NCBI RefSeq assembly: GCF_021916785.1
Contig: NZ_JAKCFC010000015.1
Span: 1-64,000, forward strand
Origin: Mycolicibacterium lacusdiani
GTDB taxonomy: Bacteria > Actinomycetota > Actinomycetes > Mycobacteriales > Mycobacteriaceae
Length of the DNA: 64,000 nt
Direction: 5' to 3'
The notes beneath the pieces are model-generated. The model searched no databases and was not told the DNA's origin. It was given only the letters and a program-made list of their open reading frames with translations. Both the position numbers and the translations under genes were made by a program. This document shows positions 44,137-54,424 of the stretch, piece by piece (within the stretch, counting starts at the first letter, position 1; each line of letters opens with the position of its first letter).

Positions 44137-45362
44137 TGTTCGTCACGGGCATCGTGCTCTTCGCCCTGGCCATCCTGATCTCGGTGGCCCTGCACGAATG
44201 CGGACACATGTGGGTCGCGCGCGCGACCGGCATGAAGGTGCGTCGCTACTTCGTCGGCTTCGGTCCGACGATCTGGTCGACCATGCGACCCAACCGGCTC
44301 GGCCAGACCGAGTACGGGGTCAAGGCGGTACCGCTCGGCGGGTTCTGCGACATCGCGGGCATGACGTCGGTCGAGGAACTGGCGCCCGAGGACCGCCCGT
44401 ACGCGATGTACCGCCAGAAGGTGTGGAAGCGCGTCGCCGTGCTGTTCGCCGGACCGGGCATGAACTTCATCATCGGCCTGGCCCTGATCTACGGCATCGC
44501 GATCGCCTGGGGTCTGCCGAACCTCAACCAGCCCACCAACGCCATGGTCGGCGAGACCGCCTGCGTCGCCTCGCAGATCTCCAAGGAGGAGCTGGGCGAG
44601 TGCACCGGACCGGGCCCCGCCGCGCTGGCGGGCATCCAGACCGGCGACGTCGTGACCAAGGTCGGTGACACCGACGTGGCGAACTTCGACGAACTCGTCG
44701 CCGCGGTCCGCAAGCTCGACGGCCCTACGGCGTTCACCGTGCTCCGCGACGAGAACGGGCAGCAGCGCGAGTTCACCACCACCGTCGACGTGACCCGCGC
44801 CGACCGATTCACCTCGGCCGACGCCACCGCGCCGACACCCGTCGGCGCCGTCGGCATCGCGCCCGCGACGTTCGGCCCGACGCAGTACAACCCGCTCTCG
44901 GCGGTACCCGCGACGTTCGCGTTCACCGGAGACCTCGCGGTCGAGCTGGGCAAGTCGCTCGCGAAGATCCCCAGCAAGGTCGGCGCGCTCGTCGACGCCA
45001 TCGGTGGAGAGGAGCGCGACAAGGAGACGCCGATCAGCGTCGTCGGCGCCAGCATCATCGGCGGCGACACCGTCGACCGCGGCCTGTGGGTCATGTTCTG
45101 GTTCTTCCTCGCGCAGCTGAACTTCGTGCTGGGTGCGGTGAACCTGCTGCCACTGCTGCCATTCGACGGCGGCCACATCGCGGTCGCGACGTACGAGAAG
45201 CTGCGCGACATGGTGCGCCGTGCGCGCGGCCTGGTCGCCGGCGGCCCGGTGAACTACCTCAAGTTGATGCCCGCCACCTACGTCGTGTTGGCCGTGGTGG
45301 GCGCGTACATGCTGTTGACCGTCACCGCCGACCTGGTCAACCCCATCAGGATCTTCCAGTAG
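44133..45362 (+). CDS. rip1: Site-2 metalloprotease Rip1
   Basis: A 409-residue intramembrane zinc protease (Rv2869c type) that releases anti-sigma factors and controls the envelope. HExxH is His21-Glu-Cys-Gly-His25 in the first helix; the second active-site motif is [12 protein letters not shown] near the C terminus; a PDZ-like domain ([31 protein letters not shown]) lies between. Overlaps dxr by 4 bases (ATGA). Notably the window also has a SigK-type promoter, one of the systems Rip1 controls. Confidence 0.95.
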   Translation: MMFVTGIVLFALAILISVALHECGHMWVARATGMKVRRYFVGFGPTIWSTMRPNRLGQTEYGVKAVPLGGFCDIAGMTSVEELAPEDRPYAMYRQKVWKRVAVLFAGPGMNFIIGLALIYGIAIAWGLPNLNQPTNAMVGETACVASQISKEELGECTGPGPAALAGIQTGDVVTKVGDTDVANFDELVAAVRKLDGPTAFTVLRDENGQQREFTTTVDVTRADRFTSADATAPTPVGAVGIAPATFGPTQYNPLSAVPATFAFTGDLAVELGKSLAKIPSKVGALVDAIGGEERDKETPISVVGASIIGGDTVDRGLWVMFWFFLAQLNFVLGAVNLLPLLPFDGGHIAVATYEKLRDMVRRARGLVAGGPVNYLKLMPATYVVLAVVGAYMLLTVTADLVNPIRIFQ

Positions 45363-45370
45363 GAGAACTC

Positions 45371-46543
45371 GTGACCACCTCCATCGGCCTGGGCATGCCG
45401 GCGCCACCGGCGCCCACCCTGGCGCCGCGCCGCAAGACCCGTCAGCTCATGGTCGGCGACGTCGGGGTCGGCAGCGACCACCCGATCGCGGTGCAGTCGA
45501 TGTGCACCACCAAGACCCATGACATCAACGCGACGCTGCAGCAGATCGCCGAGTTGACCGCGTCGGGCTGCGACATCGTCCGCGTGGCGTGCCCGCGGCA
45601 GGAGGATGCCGACGCGCTGCCCGCGATCGCCAAGAAGGCGAACATCCCGGTGATCGCCGACATCCACTTCCAGCCCAAGTACATCTTTGCGGCCATCGAC
45701 GCCGGCTGTGCCGCGGTGCGCGTGAACCCCGGAAACATCAAGGAGTTCGACGGCCGGGTCAAGGAGGTCGCGAAGGCGGCAGGCGCGGCGGGCATCCCGA
45801 TCCGCATCGGCGTCAACGCCGGGTCGCTGGACAAGCGGTTCATGGAGAAGTACGGCAAGGCCACGCCCGAGGCGCTCGTCGAGTCCGCCCTGTGGGAGGC
45901 GTCGCTGTTCGAGGACCACGGCTTCGGCGACATCAAGATCAGCGTCAAGCACAACGACCCGGTCATCATGGTTGCCGCCTACGAGTTGCTCGCCTCCAAG
46001 TGCGACTACCCCCTGCACCTCGGCGTCACGGAGGCCGGTCCGGCATTCCAGGGCACCATCAAGTCGGCCGTCGCGTTCGGTGCGCTGCTCTCGCGCGGCA
46101 TCGGCGACACCATCCGGGTGTCGCTGTCCGCCCCGCCGGTCGAGGAGATCAAGGTCGGAAACCAGATCCTCGAATCGCTCAACCTGCGGCCCCGTGGCCT
46201 GGAGATCGTGTCGTGCCCGTCGTGCGGCCGCGCCCAGGTCGACGTGTACACACTCGCCAACGAGGTGTCGGCGGGTCTCGAGGGCATGGACGTACCGCTG
46301 CGCGTAGCCGTCATGGGGTGCGTGGTGAACGGACCGGGCGAGGCGCGCGAGGCCGACCTCGGCGTGGCGTCGGGCAACGGCAAGGGCCAGATCTTCGTGC
46401 GCGGCGACGTCATCAAGACGGTGCCCGAGTCGATGATCGTCGAGACGCTGATCGAAGAGGCGATGCGCATCGCCGAGGAGATGAACACGGAAAACGGCCC
46501 CGCGGCAAGTTCGAGCGGTGCACCCGTGGTGACCGTAAGCTGA
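45371..46543 (+). CDS. ispG: 4-hydroxy-3-methylbut-2-enyl diphosphate synthase
   Basis: IspG (GcpE), 390 residues, a 4Fe-4S enzyme of the MEP pathway. Conserved regions are [52 protein letters not shown] and the cluster cysteines in [10 protein letters not shown] and [15 protein letters not shown] start with AGGAGA 5 bases upstream, 8 bases after rip1; dxr, rip1 and ispG form an operon, so two MEP enzymes flank the protease. Confidence 0.97.
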   Translation: MTTSIGLGMPAPPAPTLAPRRKTRQLMVGDVGVGSDHPIAVQSMCTTKTHDINATLQQIAELTASGCDIVRVACPRQEDADALPAIAKKANIPVIADIHFQPKYIFAAIDAGCAAVRVNPGNIKEFDGRVKEVAKAAGAAGIPIRIGVNAGSLDKRFMEKYGKATPEALVESALWEASLFEDHGFGDIKISVKHNDPVIMVAAYELLASKCDYPLHLGVTEAGPAFQGTIKSAVAFGALLSRGIGDTIRVSLSAPPVEEIKVGNQILESLNLRPRGLEIVSCPSCGRAQVDVYTLANEVSAGLEGMDVPLRVAVMGCVVNGPGEAREADLGVASGNGKGQIFVRGDVIKTVPESMIVETLIEEAMRIAEEMNTENGPAASSSGAPVVTVS

Positions 46544-46598
46544 GCACGACCCTGTGAGCGGGGTCACCGCAGACCGCATCGCCGCAGAAAGAGTCCCC

Positions 46599-47453
46599 AT
46601 GTCGGCTCCTCCGCTCTTCCGCATCGCCGACGAGCGACGCGTGACGGTCGTGCGCGATCCAGCGGCGGTGCACCGCGTCCTCGCCGAAGATCCCGTCGGC
46701 TCCTGCATGGTCGCCTCGCGGGTCGCCGATCACGGCGTGGACCCGACGGCCATCGGCGGGGAACTGTGGACGCGACGCGAGCCCACCCAGTCACTGTGCT
46801 TCGCAGGCGCCAACCTCATCCCGCTGCGCGGTGACCCGGCCGACGTCGTCGCGTTCGCCGACAAGGCGATGAGTTCGCCTCGGCGGTGCTCGTCGCTGGT
46901 GGGGCACGCCGATCTGGTGCTGCCGATGTGGTCGCGGCTCGAAAGGGCTTGGGGCCCAGCGCGTGACGTCCGCGACGACCAACCGCTGATGGCGCTCGAC
47001 CGCGAGCCGACGTGCGCACTCGACGCGGGCGTGCGCCCCGTGCGGATGGACGAGCTGGACGCCTACCTGGTCGCGGCCATCGACATGTTCATCGGCGAGG
47101 TCGGCATCGATCCCCGGCTCGGCGACGGCGGCCGCGGGTACCGCAGGCGCGTCGCGGGTCTGATCGCGGCAGGCCGCGCGTGGGCCCGGTTCGAGCGCGG
47201 CGAGGTCGTGTTCAAGGCCGAGGTCGGGTCTCAGTCGCCTGCCGTTGGCCAGATCCAGGGCGTGTGGGTGCATCCGGAGTGGCGTGGTCGCGGCATCGGC
47301 GCGGCCGGGACGGCGACCCTTGCCGGCGCCGTGGTGCGCAGCGGCCGCATCGCGAGCCTCTACGTCAACGCGTTCAACACCGTCGCCCGCGCGACGTATG
47401 ACCGAATCGGCTTCAACCAGGTCGGCACGTTCGCCACCGTCCTGCTCGACTAG
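46599..47453 (+). CDS. GNAT-family acetyltransferase with N-terminal DUF4081 region
   Basis: A 284-residue protein equal in length and place to Rv2867c. The N-terminal half (VHRVLAEDPVGSCMVASRVADHG, WTRREPTQSLCFAGANLIPLRG) is the DUF4081-like module; the C-terminal GNAT domain has the acetyl-CoA motif GVWVHPEWRGRGIGAAGTATL and the ending VNAFNTVARATYDRIGFNQVGTFATVLL. The ATG at 46599 is preferred over one at 46554. Substrate unknown. Confidence 0.85.
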   Translation: MSAPPLFRIADERRVTVVRDPAAVHRVLAEDPVGSCMVASRVADHGVDPTAIGGELWTRREPTQSLCFAGANLIPLRGDPADVVAFADKAMSSPRRCSSLVGHADLVLPMWSRLERAWGPARDVRDDQPLMALDREPTCALDAGVRPVRMDELDAYLVAAIDMFIGEVGIDPRLGDGGRGYRRRVAGLIAAGRAWARFERGEVVFKAEVGSQSPAVGQIQGVWVHPEWRGRGIGAAGTATLAGAVVRSGRIASLYVNAFNTVARATYDRIGFNQVGTFATVLLD

Positions 47454-47786
47454 CCCATGGGCCCGGCCGCGAGAGGCGTCGGGTCACGCGAACCCCAGAC
47501 TTCACACCCGTCACCGCGCGGCTTGCGCGACTCGACTGCGGGTTGTCCCACCTGACGAGCGAATCTCGAGAACGGAGGTCGCGTCCGTCGAGTCCAGGGG
47601 TGAGCCGCCGTCGAATTCGCTCGTTAGATGGAACATCGGCGAGTCGACCGGGCCGCGCCGGCCAGTGACTGGCGTGACTGATGTGGTTCGGCAGCGTCCA
47701 GTCGCCGACCGAACACGGACCGATCACGATGCGATCTCGGTGCGCCTCCGACGCATCCGGTCGTCACACTCTTAACATCAGCCTCA
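47454..47786. repeat. 333-base intergenic region with a 70-bp inverted-repeat element
   Basis: No gene is seen. ACGAGCGAAT (47555-47564) and ATTCGCTCGT (47615-47624) are perfect 10-bp inverted repeats; adding TCGA on each inner side with one bulge extends them to 14 bp. The 70-bp span between arms could be a small mobile relic or a structured RNA. CTTAAC near 47771 is a possible promoter element for the following gene. In M. tuberculosis this gap holds the relFG toxin-antitoxin genes, which are absent here. Confidence 0.5.
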
Positions 47787-49604
47787 ATGGCATCGATAAC
47801 CTCATCTGTATCGCGCGTCGCAGCGCTGATGACGGTCACCGTCCTCGCCGCAGGCGCGCTCAGTGCATGCACCCCAAAACCGCAGGGGCCCGAGCCGACG
47901 GCCGAGGCCTTCTTCACCGCGCTGGGCAAGGGCGACACCGCGGCGGCCGCCGATCTGGCCGACCAGCCCGCCGAGGCACGCGAGGCGCTCAACGAAGCGT
48001 GGAAGGGCCTGCAGGCGACCTCCCTCGAGGCGACGGTCACCGGCTCGCGCTACGCCGAGGACACCGGCAGCGTGAAGTACCGCTACACGTGGCACCTGCC
48101 GAAGAACCGCACCTGGAGCTACGACGGTCAGCTCAACATGATCCGCGACGAGGGACGCTGGGAAGTCCGTTGGAGCGCAGCGGGTCTGCACCCCAAGCTC
48201 GGACAGCATCAGAAGTTCGCGCTGCGGTCGGACCCGCCGCGCCGGGCCTCGGTCAACGAACACGGCGGCACCGACGTGCTGGTGCCCGGCTACCGGTACG
48301 GCTACGCCCTCGACGCCCGCGCCGCCGGGGCCGAGTTGATGCCGACCGCCACCGCGGTGGCCGACGCGCTGCGCCCCTTCGACCCCGCGCTCAACGGCCA
48401 GCGCCTCGCCGAGCAGGCCAGTTCGTCGCCGCGCCCAATGAGCCTGGTGACGCTGAACCAGGCCGACCACGACCGCGTCCAGGGGATGCTCGCCAACCGG
48501 CCCGGTGTGGTCGTCACCCCGCAGCCCGACCTGCTGCCCACCGACGACGGCTTCGCGCCGGCCATCGTGAACCAGGTCAAGACGTCGCTCATGGACCAAC
48601 TCGACGGCGAGGCCGGCTGGCGGATCGTCAGCGTCAACCAGAACGGCGCCGAGGTCGACGTGCTCAACGAGGTCCCCGGCGCGCCGGCTCCCTCGGTCAC
48701 GATCAGCCTGGACCGCGCCGTGCAGAACGCCGCGCAGGACGCCGTCGACATGGTCGGCAAGAAGGCCATGATCGTGGCGATCAAGCCGTCGACGGGGGAG
48801 ATCCTCGCGGTCGCGCAAAACGCCGCCGCCGACCAGGACGGCCCGACCGCGACCATGGGCCTCTACCCGCCCGGCTCGACGTTCAAGATCGTCACCGCCG
48901 GTGCCGCGATCGACCGCGACATGGCGACGCCCAACACCCTGCTCGGTTGCCCTGGCCACCTCGACATCGGGCATCGCACCGTGCCGAACTACGGCGGCTT
49001 CGACCTGGGCACGGTGCCGCTGTCACGCGCCTTCGCCAGCTCGTGCAACACGACGTTCGCCGAACTCGCCAGCAAGATGCCGCCGCGAGGCCTGACCAAC
49101 GCGGCCGCGCAGTACGGCATCGGCCCCGACTACGTCGTCGACGGCATCACCACCGTCACCGGCTCGGTGCCGCCCACGGTGAACCTGGCCGAGCGCACCG
49201 AGGACGGCTTCGGCCAGGGCAAGGTGCTCGTCAGCCCGTTCGGCATGGCACTGGTCGCGGCCACCGTCGCGGCCGGCAAGACGCCCGTGCCGCAGCTGAT
49301 CGCGGGCAGGCCTACCGAGGTGACCGACGCGGGCGCACCCATCTCGCCGAAGATGGTCGACGGTCTGCGACCCATGATGCGACTGGTCGTCACGAACGGC
49401 ACCGCCAAGGACCTCGGCGATGCGGGCGACGTGCGCGGCAAGACCGGTGAGGCCGAGTTCGCGGGCGGCTCGCACGCGTGGTTCGCCGGCTACCGCGGCG
49501 ACATGGCCTTCGCCGCACTCATCGTCGGCGGTGGCAGTTCGGAGTACGCCGTCCGGATGGTCGGCGACATGTTCGGTGGACTGCCGTCGGACTACCTCGC
49601 CTGA
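47787..49604 (+). CDS. Penicillin-binding lipoprotein (PBP-lipo)
   Basis: A 605-residue class B transpeptidase anchored as a lipoprotein (lipobox ALSACTP, Cys28). An NTF2-like MecA_N domain (about 35-150) and a dimerisation domain precede the penicillin-binding domain. Catalytic motifs: SxxK in YPPGSTFKIV, SxN in FASSCNTTF and KTG in RGKTGEAEF. It cross-links peptidoglycan outside the membrane; it matches Rv2864c. The three active-site motifs are intact. Confidence 0.93.
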   Translation: MASITSSVSRVAALMTVTVLAAGALSACTPKPQGPEPTAEAFFTALGKGDTAAAADLADQPAEAREALNEAWKGLQATSLEATVTGSRYAEDTGSVKYRYTWHLPKNRTWSYDGQLNMIRDEGRWEVRWSAAGLHPKLGQHQKFALRSDPPRRASVNEHGGTDVLVPGYRYGYALDARAAGAELMPTATAVADALRPFDPALNGQRLAEQASSSPRPMSLVTLNQADHDRVQGMLANRPGVVVTPQPDLLPTDDGFAPAIVNQVKTSLMDQLDGEAGWRIVSVNQNGAEVDVLNEVPGAPAPSVTISLDRAVQNAAQDAVDMVGKKAMIVAIKPSTGEILAVAQNAAADQDGPTATMGLYPPGSTFKIVTAGAAIDRDMATPNTLLGCPGHLDIGHRTVPNYGGFDLGTVPLSRAFASSCNTTFAELASKMPPRGLTNAAAQYGIGPDYVVDGITTVTGSVPPTVNLAERTEDGFGQGKVLVSPFGMALVAATVAAGKTPVPQLIAGRPTEVTDAGAPISPKMVDGLRPMMRLVVTNGTAKDLGDAGDVRGKTGEAEFAGGSHAWFAGYRGDMAFAALIVGGGSSEYAVRMVGDMFGGLPSDYLA

Positions 49605-49628
49605 AGCAGCGGTAACGTTGACGCTGCC

Positions 49629-50237
49629 ATGACCGACGAGCACCTCGCCCGCCCACCAGCGGTGACAGCCGCGGACGCGCTGCGCATATCGGACGCCGAT
49701 CGCAACGGCACGCTGCGGCGCCTGCACAACGCGGTCGCGCTCGGGCTCATCGACATCGACGAGTTCGAGGAGCGGTCCGCCGCGGTCGCGGGCGCCCGGC
49801 TGCAGGCCGAACTGGCCGCACTCGTCGGCGACCTGCCAGGTCCCGGCGCCATCGTCACCACCGCAACGGACCGCGTCGAACTACGCGGCGTGCTCGGATC
49901 GCTGAAGCGCCAGGGGGAGTGGGTGGTGCCCACCCGGCTCGCGCTGCACCGCCGGATGGGGTCGGTGGACCTCGATCTCACCAAGGCGCGCTTCGCGGGG
50001 CCCATCGTCGTCATCGAACTCGACATGAAGTTCGGCTCGGTCGACATCCGGCTGCCGGAAGGGGCCAGCGCCTCGATCGACGACGTCGAGGTGATCGTCG
50101 GCAGCGCGCGCGACCACCGCAAGGATGCCCCCGCCGAGGGCAGGCCGCACGTCGTCCTCACCGGCCGCAGCGTGTGCGGGTCGATCGACATCCGCGGGCC
50201 GAGGCGCGCCGGGTTGGGTCGCATCCGCCGCGGCTAG
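49629..50237 (+). CDS. DUF1707 (SHOCT-like) domain protein
   Basis: A 202-residue protein. The N-terminal DUF1707 module is RISDADRNGTLRRLHNAVALGLIDIDEFEERSAAVAGARLQAELAALVGDLPG; the C-terminal part is a beta-rich LiaF/DUF2154-like domain (VELRGVLGSLKRQGEWVVPTRLALHRRMGSVDLDLT, KFGSVDIRLPEGASASIDDVEV). No membrane segment. Such proteins are proposed envelope-stress or membrane-associated factors. Function unknown. Confidence 0.8.
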   Translation: MTDEHLARPPAVTAADALRISDADRNGTLRRLHNAVALGLIDIDEFEERSAAVAGARLQAELAALVGDLPGPGAIVTTATDRVELRGVLGSLKRQGEWVVPTRLALHRRMGSVDLDLTKARFAGPIVVIELDMKFGSVDIRLPEGASASIDDVEVIVGSARDHRKDAPAEGRPHVVLTGRSVCGSIDIRGPRRAGLGRIRRG

Positions 50238-50272
50238 GGTCATCGCCGACGAGCGCTTGCGCGAGGAGCAGA

Positions 50273-50668
50273 CTACCGGGGTTCGAGCACCGCGAAGGTG
50301 AGCGTGGCCCGCGTCGCCAGGCGATGCGCGCCCGCGTCGTATACCTCGACCGCGGTGACGATCAGCCGCCGTCCCGCCCGCACGATCGTGGCCTCGGCCC
50401 GCGCGGGTCCCTCGACGATCGGCGCGAGGAAGTGCACGTTCATGTCGGCGGTGGTGACGTCCTTGCCGGCCCCGGCGACCTCGCCTGCGAGCCGCCCGGC
50501 CACGATGTCGATGAGCGTGGCCACCAGCCCGCCCTGCAGGGCACCGCGGATGTTGACCAGATCGGGGCGGTTGTCCATCTCGATCACCAGCCGCTCGTTG
50601 CCCTGGTCGAGGCATTCCTCGACGTCGCGCATGCCGAGTCGGCGCAGGATGTGTCCCTCTTCGATCAC
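50273..50668 (-). CDS. PaaI-type hotdog thioesterase
   Basis: A 131-residue single hotdog thioesterase. The active-site helix is NIRGALQGGLVATLIDIVAGRLAG (usual HGG replaced by QGG), followed by TTADMNVHFLAPIVEGPARAEATIVRAGRRLIVTAVEVYDA. It hydrolyses an acyl-CoA, possibly aromatic. Stands alone on the minus strand between two plus-strand genes. Confidence 0.83.
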   Translation of the reverse strand: MIEEGHILRRLGMRDVEECLDQGNERLVIEMDNRPDLVNIRGALQGGLVATLIDIVAGRLAGEVAGAGKDVTTADMNVHFLAPIVEGPARAEATIVRAGRRLIVTAVEVYDAGAHRLATRATLTFAVLEPR

Positions 50669-50735
50669 CGCCGTACGGTAACACCATTACCGCTGGTGCC
50701 CGCCGGTCCCCGCGCCGACCAATTAGGCTTGTCCG

Positions 50736-51611
50736 ATGGCTGTACGCACTGCTCTGAGCCCCGGTGACCTCTCGCCGACACTGCCGGTCCCGGCCGCGAT
50801 CCCGCGGCCGGAGTACGCGTGGAAGCCGACCGTGCGCGAGGGCGACGAACCGTGGGTGCAGACCCCCGAGGTAATCGAGAAGATGCGCGTCGCCGGACGC
50901 ATCGCGGCGAACGCGCTTGCCGAGGCGGGCAGGGCGGTCGCGCCCGGCGTCACCACCGACGCGCTGGACCGCATCGCGCATGAGTACATGGTCGACCATG
51001 GCGCCTACCCGTCGACGTTGGGCTACAAGGGTTTTCCGAAGTCCTGCTGCACGTCGCTCAACGAGGTCATCTGCCACGGCATCCCGGACTCGACGGTGAT
51101 CTCCGACGGCGACGTCGTCAACATCGACGTCACCGCGTACATAGACGGAGTGCACGGCGACACCAACGCCACGTTCCTGGCCGGCGACGTGTCCGAGGAG
51201 CACCGGCTGCTCGTCGAGCGCACGCACGAGGCCACGATGCGCGCCATCAAGGCCGTCAAGCCGGGGCGCGCCCTCTCGGTCGTCGGCCGGGTCATCGAGG
51301 CCTACGCGAACAGGTTCGGCTACAACGTCGTTCGCGACTTCACCGGCCACGGAATCGGCACCACCTTCCACAACGGTCTGGTGGTCCTGCACTACGATTC
51401 TCCGGCCGACCGTCTCGCGTCTGAGACCATCCTCGAACCCGGGATGACCTTCACCATCGAGCCGATGATCAACCTGGGCGGACTGGACTACGAGATCTGG
51501 GACGACGGCTGGACCGTGGCGACCCGCGACAAGAAGTGGACGGCGCAGTTCGAGCACACCCTGGTCGTCACCGACGACGGAGCCGACGTCCTGACGCTGC
51601 CGGATAGTTGA
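50736..51611 (+). CDS. map: Type I methionine aminopeptidase
   Basis: A 291-residue MetAP1c enzyme that removes N-terminal Met; matches MapB (Rv2861c). The metal ligands are in [24 protein letters not shown] (two Asp), [14 protein letters not shown] (His), TIEPMIN (Glu) and [11 protein letters not shown] (Glu). An N-terminal SH3-binding-like extension of about 40 residues ([20 protein letters not shown]) is present. cobQ begins within its stop codon. Confidence 0.95.
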   Translation: MAVRTALSPGDLSPTLPVPAAIPRPEYAWKPTVREGDEPWVQTPEVIEKMRVAGRIAANALAEAGRAVAPGVTTDALDRIAHEYMVDHGAYPSTLGYKGFPKSCCTSLNEVICHGIPDSTVISDGDVVNIDVTAYIDGVHGDTNATFLAGDVSEEHRLLVERTHEATMRAIKAVKPGRALSVVGRVIEAYANRFGYNVVRDFTGHGIGTTFHNGLVVLHYDSPADRLASETILEPGMTFTIEPMINLGGLDYEIWDDGWTVATRDKKWTAQFEHTLVVTDDGADVLTLPDS

Positions 51612-53092
51612 GCGGCGCGCTGCTGGTCGCAGGCACCACGTCGGACGCGGGCAAGTCCATGGTGGTCGCCGGTCTGTGCCGGCTGCTGGCGCGCCGTGGG
51701 GTGCGGGTCGCGCCGTTCAAGGCGCAGAACATGTCGAACAACTCGGCGGTCACCGCCGACGGCGGCGAGATCGGCCGCGCCCAGGCGATGCAGGCGCGTG
51801 CGGCGGGTCTGGCGCCCAGCACGCGGTTCAATCCCGTCCTGCTCAAGCCCGGCTCCGACCGCACGTCGCAACTCGTCGTCCGGGGCAAGGTCACCGGGAC
51901 GGTTCGGGCGGGAGACTACTTCCGGTACCGCGCGCACCTCGCCGAGATCGTGCTGGACGAGTTGACCTCCCTGCGAAGCGAATTCGACGTCGTCGTGTGC
52001 GAGGGCGCCGGATCGCCCGCCGAGATCAACCTGCGCGCAACCGATCTTGCCAACATGGGCTTGGCGCGTGCGGCGGATCTTCCCGTCGTCGTGGTCGGCG
52101 ACATCGACAGGGGCGGACTCCTCGCGCACCTGTTCGGCACGGTCGCAGTCCTCGAACCCGACGACCAGAGACTGATCGCCGGCTTCCTGGTCAACAAGTT
52201 CCGCGGTGACCCCGCGCTGCTCGCGCCGGGTCTGGACCAGTTGCGCGACCTGACCGGGCGCCCCACCTACGGCGTGGTGCCGTACAGCGACGAACTGTGG
52301 CTCGACGCCGAGGACTCGTTGTCGGTCGACGTCCATCGCACGGTCGGCAGGCCCGGCGCGCCGCGCGGCACGGAATGGCTGACGGTGGCTGCGATCCGGC
52401 TGCCGCGGATCTCGAACACCACCGACGTCGAGGCGCTGGCGTGCGAACCCGGCGTGCTGGTGCGGTGGGTCGCCGACCCTGCCGACCTCGCCGACGTCGA
52501 CGTCGTGGTGATCCCGGGGAGCAAGGCGACGGTGTCGGATCTGGGGTGGTTGCGCGAACGGGGTCTGGCCGACGGCATCGCCGCCCACGCCGCGTCCGGA
52601 CGTGCCGTGCTGGGAGTGTGCGGTGGCTTCCAGATGCTGTGCCGCCGGATCGACGATCCCGTCGAGTCGGGCAGCGTCGACGTCGACGGCCTCGCGCTGC
52701 TGGACGCGGACATCGAGTTCGACGCGGAGAAGACGCTGCGGCACTGGGAGACCCCGTTGCACGGCTACGAGATCCACCACGGCAGGGTCGCGCGCAGCGG
52801 CGACGACGACTGGCTCGGGATCGGCATCCGGCGGGGCCGCGTCTACGGCACGCACTGGCACGGCCTGCTCGACAACGACGACGTCCGCCGGGCGTGGCTG
52901 GCCGACGCGGCGACGGCTGCCGGCCGGTACGGCTTCACCGTTGCCGGCGACGTCGACGTCCAGGCACGCCGCGACCGGCAACTGGACCTCACCGCAGACC
53001 TGCTCGAGCAGCACGTGGACGTCGAGGCCCTGCTCGGGCTCGCCCGGCAGGGGCCGCCGCGACGGCCGATCATCGCGTCGACGCTCCAGTAG
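51608..53092 (+). CDS. cobQ: Cobyric acid synthase
   Basis: CobQ/CbiP, 494 residues, amidates the corrin side chains b, d, e and g with glutamine and ATP to make cobyric acid. N-terminal P-loop-like dethiobiotin-synthase fold ([33 protein letters not shown]), and a class I amidotransferase domain with nucleophile in [12 protein letters not shown] and GTHWHG histidine. It starts at a TTG that overlaps the map stop (TTGA). In M. tuberculosis cobQ1 is elsewhere (Rv0255c), so the location here is different. Confidence 0.94.
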   Translation: MSGALLVAGTTSDAGKSMVVAGLCRLLARRGVRVAPFKAQNMSNNSAVTADGGEIGRAQAMQARAAGLAPSTRFNPVLLKPGSDRTSQLVVRGKVTGTVRAGDYFRYRAHLAEIVLDELTSLRSEFDVVVCEGAGSPAEINLRATDLANMGLARAADLPVVVVGDIDRGGLLAHLFGTVAVLEPDDQRLIAGFLVNKFRGDPALLAPGLDQLRDLTGRPTYGVVPYSDELWLDAEDSLSVDVHRTVGRPGAPRGTEWLTVAAIRLPRISNTTDVEALACEPGVLVRWVADPADLADVDVVVIPGSKATVSDLGWLRERGLADGIAAHAASGRAVLGVCGGFQMLCRRIDDPVESGSVDVDGLALLDADIEFDAEKTLRHWETPLHGYEIHHGRVARSGDDDWLGIGIRRGRVYGTHWHGLLDNDDVRRAWLADAATAAGRYGFTVAGDVDVQARRDRQLDLTADLLEQHVDVEALLGLARQGPPRRPIIASTLQ

Positions 53093-53101
53093 CGTGGAAC
53101 C

Positions 53102-53797
53102 GTGACCGGCCGTTCCCGGCGATCGAGTGCCCGCGTCGCCGCGCTGGTGACCGTGGCGGTGGTCGGCGGCGGCTGCGCTCCGCTGGTCGACGGCACCGTC
53201 GTCGGGGGCACCCCGAGTTGGCCCGGCGCACGGCTCGAGCGCGGCGTCCTGCGCGCCGAGGACTTCCCGCCCGGTGTCCGGTACGACCGCGCCGAGGCCG
53301 ACCCCGGCAGGGCCGACGGCGCGGGCGCCCCGCCGCCGATGCTGTCGAAGCCGACCGGGTGCACCGATGGACTGACACGGGTCATCGCGGAATCGGCCGA
53401 GCGCGGACCCGGCAGCGCCATCGAGTACGTCGTCGGCTACGACGGCGCTCGGATCTCGATGACCGTGCTGTCGTGGCGCCTCGACATCGACGCGCTGGCC
53501 GCAGAGGCGCAGCGGTGTGCACGATTCGAGGCGTTCTTCGATTCGTCGTCGCCGGGAATTCCGATGACCACTGCGCGGTTGACCACCACGGGCGCCGACA
53601 CGCTGGCGTACCAACAGACGATGCGACTGGGCAGCGCCGAGAGCAGCGTCTACTTCTGGTTCGGCAACGTCGGTTCGTCGGCCCTATTCGGCATCGCATT
53701 CCCGACGCCGAATCCCGACATCGCAGTCAAAGCCGAGTTGCCCCAAACGTTTATGGAGATCGCGGCTCGGCAGGCCGCACGCCTGAAGACCGGCTGA
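53102..53797 (+). CDS. Putative lipoprotein
   Basis: A 231-residue lipoprotein with lipobox VGGGCAP (Cys25) after an Arg-rich start. The mature part (LRAEDFPPGVRYDRAEA, ...GCTDGLTRVIAESAERGPGSAIEYVVGYDGARISMTVLSW) resembles the sensor-like lipoproteins related to the PknH extracellular domain; two or three cysteines could form disulfides. GTG start at 53102. Function unknown. Confidence 0.72.
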   Translation: MTGRSRRSSARVAALVTVAVVGGGCAPLVDGTVVGGTPSWPGARLERGVLRAEDFPPGVRYDRAEADPGRADGAGAPPPMLSKPTGCTDGLTRVIAESAERGPGSAIEYVVGYDGARISMTVLSWRLDIDALAAEAQRCARFEAFFDSSSPGIPMTTARLTTTGADTLAYQQTMRLGSAESSVYFWFGNVGSSALFGIAFPTPNPDIAVKAELPQTFMEIAARQAARLKTG

Positions 53798-53860
53798 GTG
53801 TCGGGTTCCAAGGCGGTTGAAACCCGCACCCGGCATGATCATTGCCTGTAGCGTGGCCGG

Positions 53861-54424
53861 ATGCCTTCGACCGTTCTCACCGTCGACGGGTTCGCCGCGA
53901 CCGTCGACGTCTCAGGCCCCGAACAGGGGTCGGTGGTGGTGTTGCTCGGCGCCGCGCACCAGGGGCCGTCGGCCTACGACGGCGTGTGCCAACGCCTGCA
54001 CACCGCGTCGCTGAAGACCATCGTGATCGGGCCGGACCCCAACCTCTCGGCGAAGTCGGTGATCGGCATCCTCGATGCGCTCGGCGTCCGGTGGGCGCTG
54101 CTCGTCGGTGACCGGGTGGGGGGCGAACTGGCGTGGGAGTTGGCCGCCACGCGTCTCGACCGCTTCATCGGATTGGTCGTGGTCGACCGCGGTCACCCGT
54201 GCGTGGCCGATCAGGCAGGAATCGTCCGCGACGCCGACTGCCCGCCCGTCGAGGTGAATACGACCGCGTTGGTCAGCTCACCGGCCGCTCGCGCGGTGGC
54301 CAGGGCCAGCCAGCGCTACGTGTACGGCGACTACCGCCTTGTCGAGTTGCTGGGCCGACGCAACGCCCAGGAATCCACGGCCCAGCTGGCGGCCGAGATC
54401 GTCATGCGGACGAGTACCTGGTGA
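53861..54424 (+). CDS. Alpha/beta-hydrolase-fold protein without a catalytic serine
   Basis: A 187-residue short hydrolase-fold protein (VVLLGAAHQGPSAYDGVCQRL, VIGILDALGVRWALLVGDRVGGELAWELA). At the nucleophile elbow the sequence is GDRVGG, so the serine of GxSxG is replaced by Arg85. It is also shorter than the family (about 260-300) with no obvious cap. It therefore probably does not hydrolyse and may have a binding or structural role. Its 3' end overlaps the convergent DUF6463-type gene by 23 bases. Confidence 0.65.
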   Translation: MPSTVLTVDGFAATVDVSGPEQGSVVVLLGAAHQGPSAYDGVCQRLHTASLKTIVIGPDPNLSAKSVIGILDALGVRWALLVGDRVGGELAWELAATRLDRFIGLVVVDRGHPCVADQAGIVRDADCPPVEVNTTALVSSPAARAVARASQRYVYGDYRLVELLGRRNAQESTAQLAAEIVMRTSTW

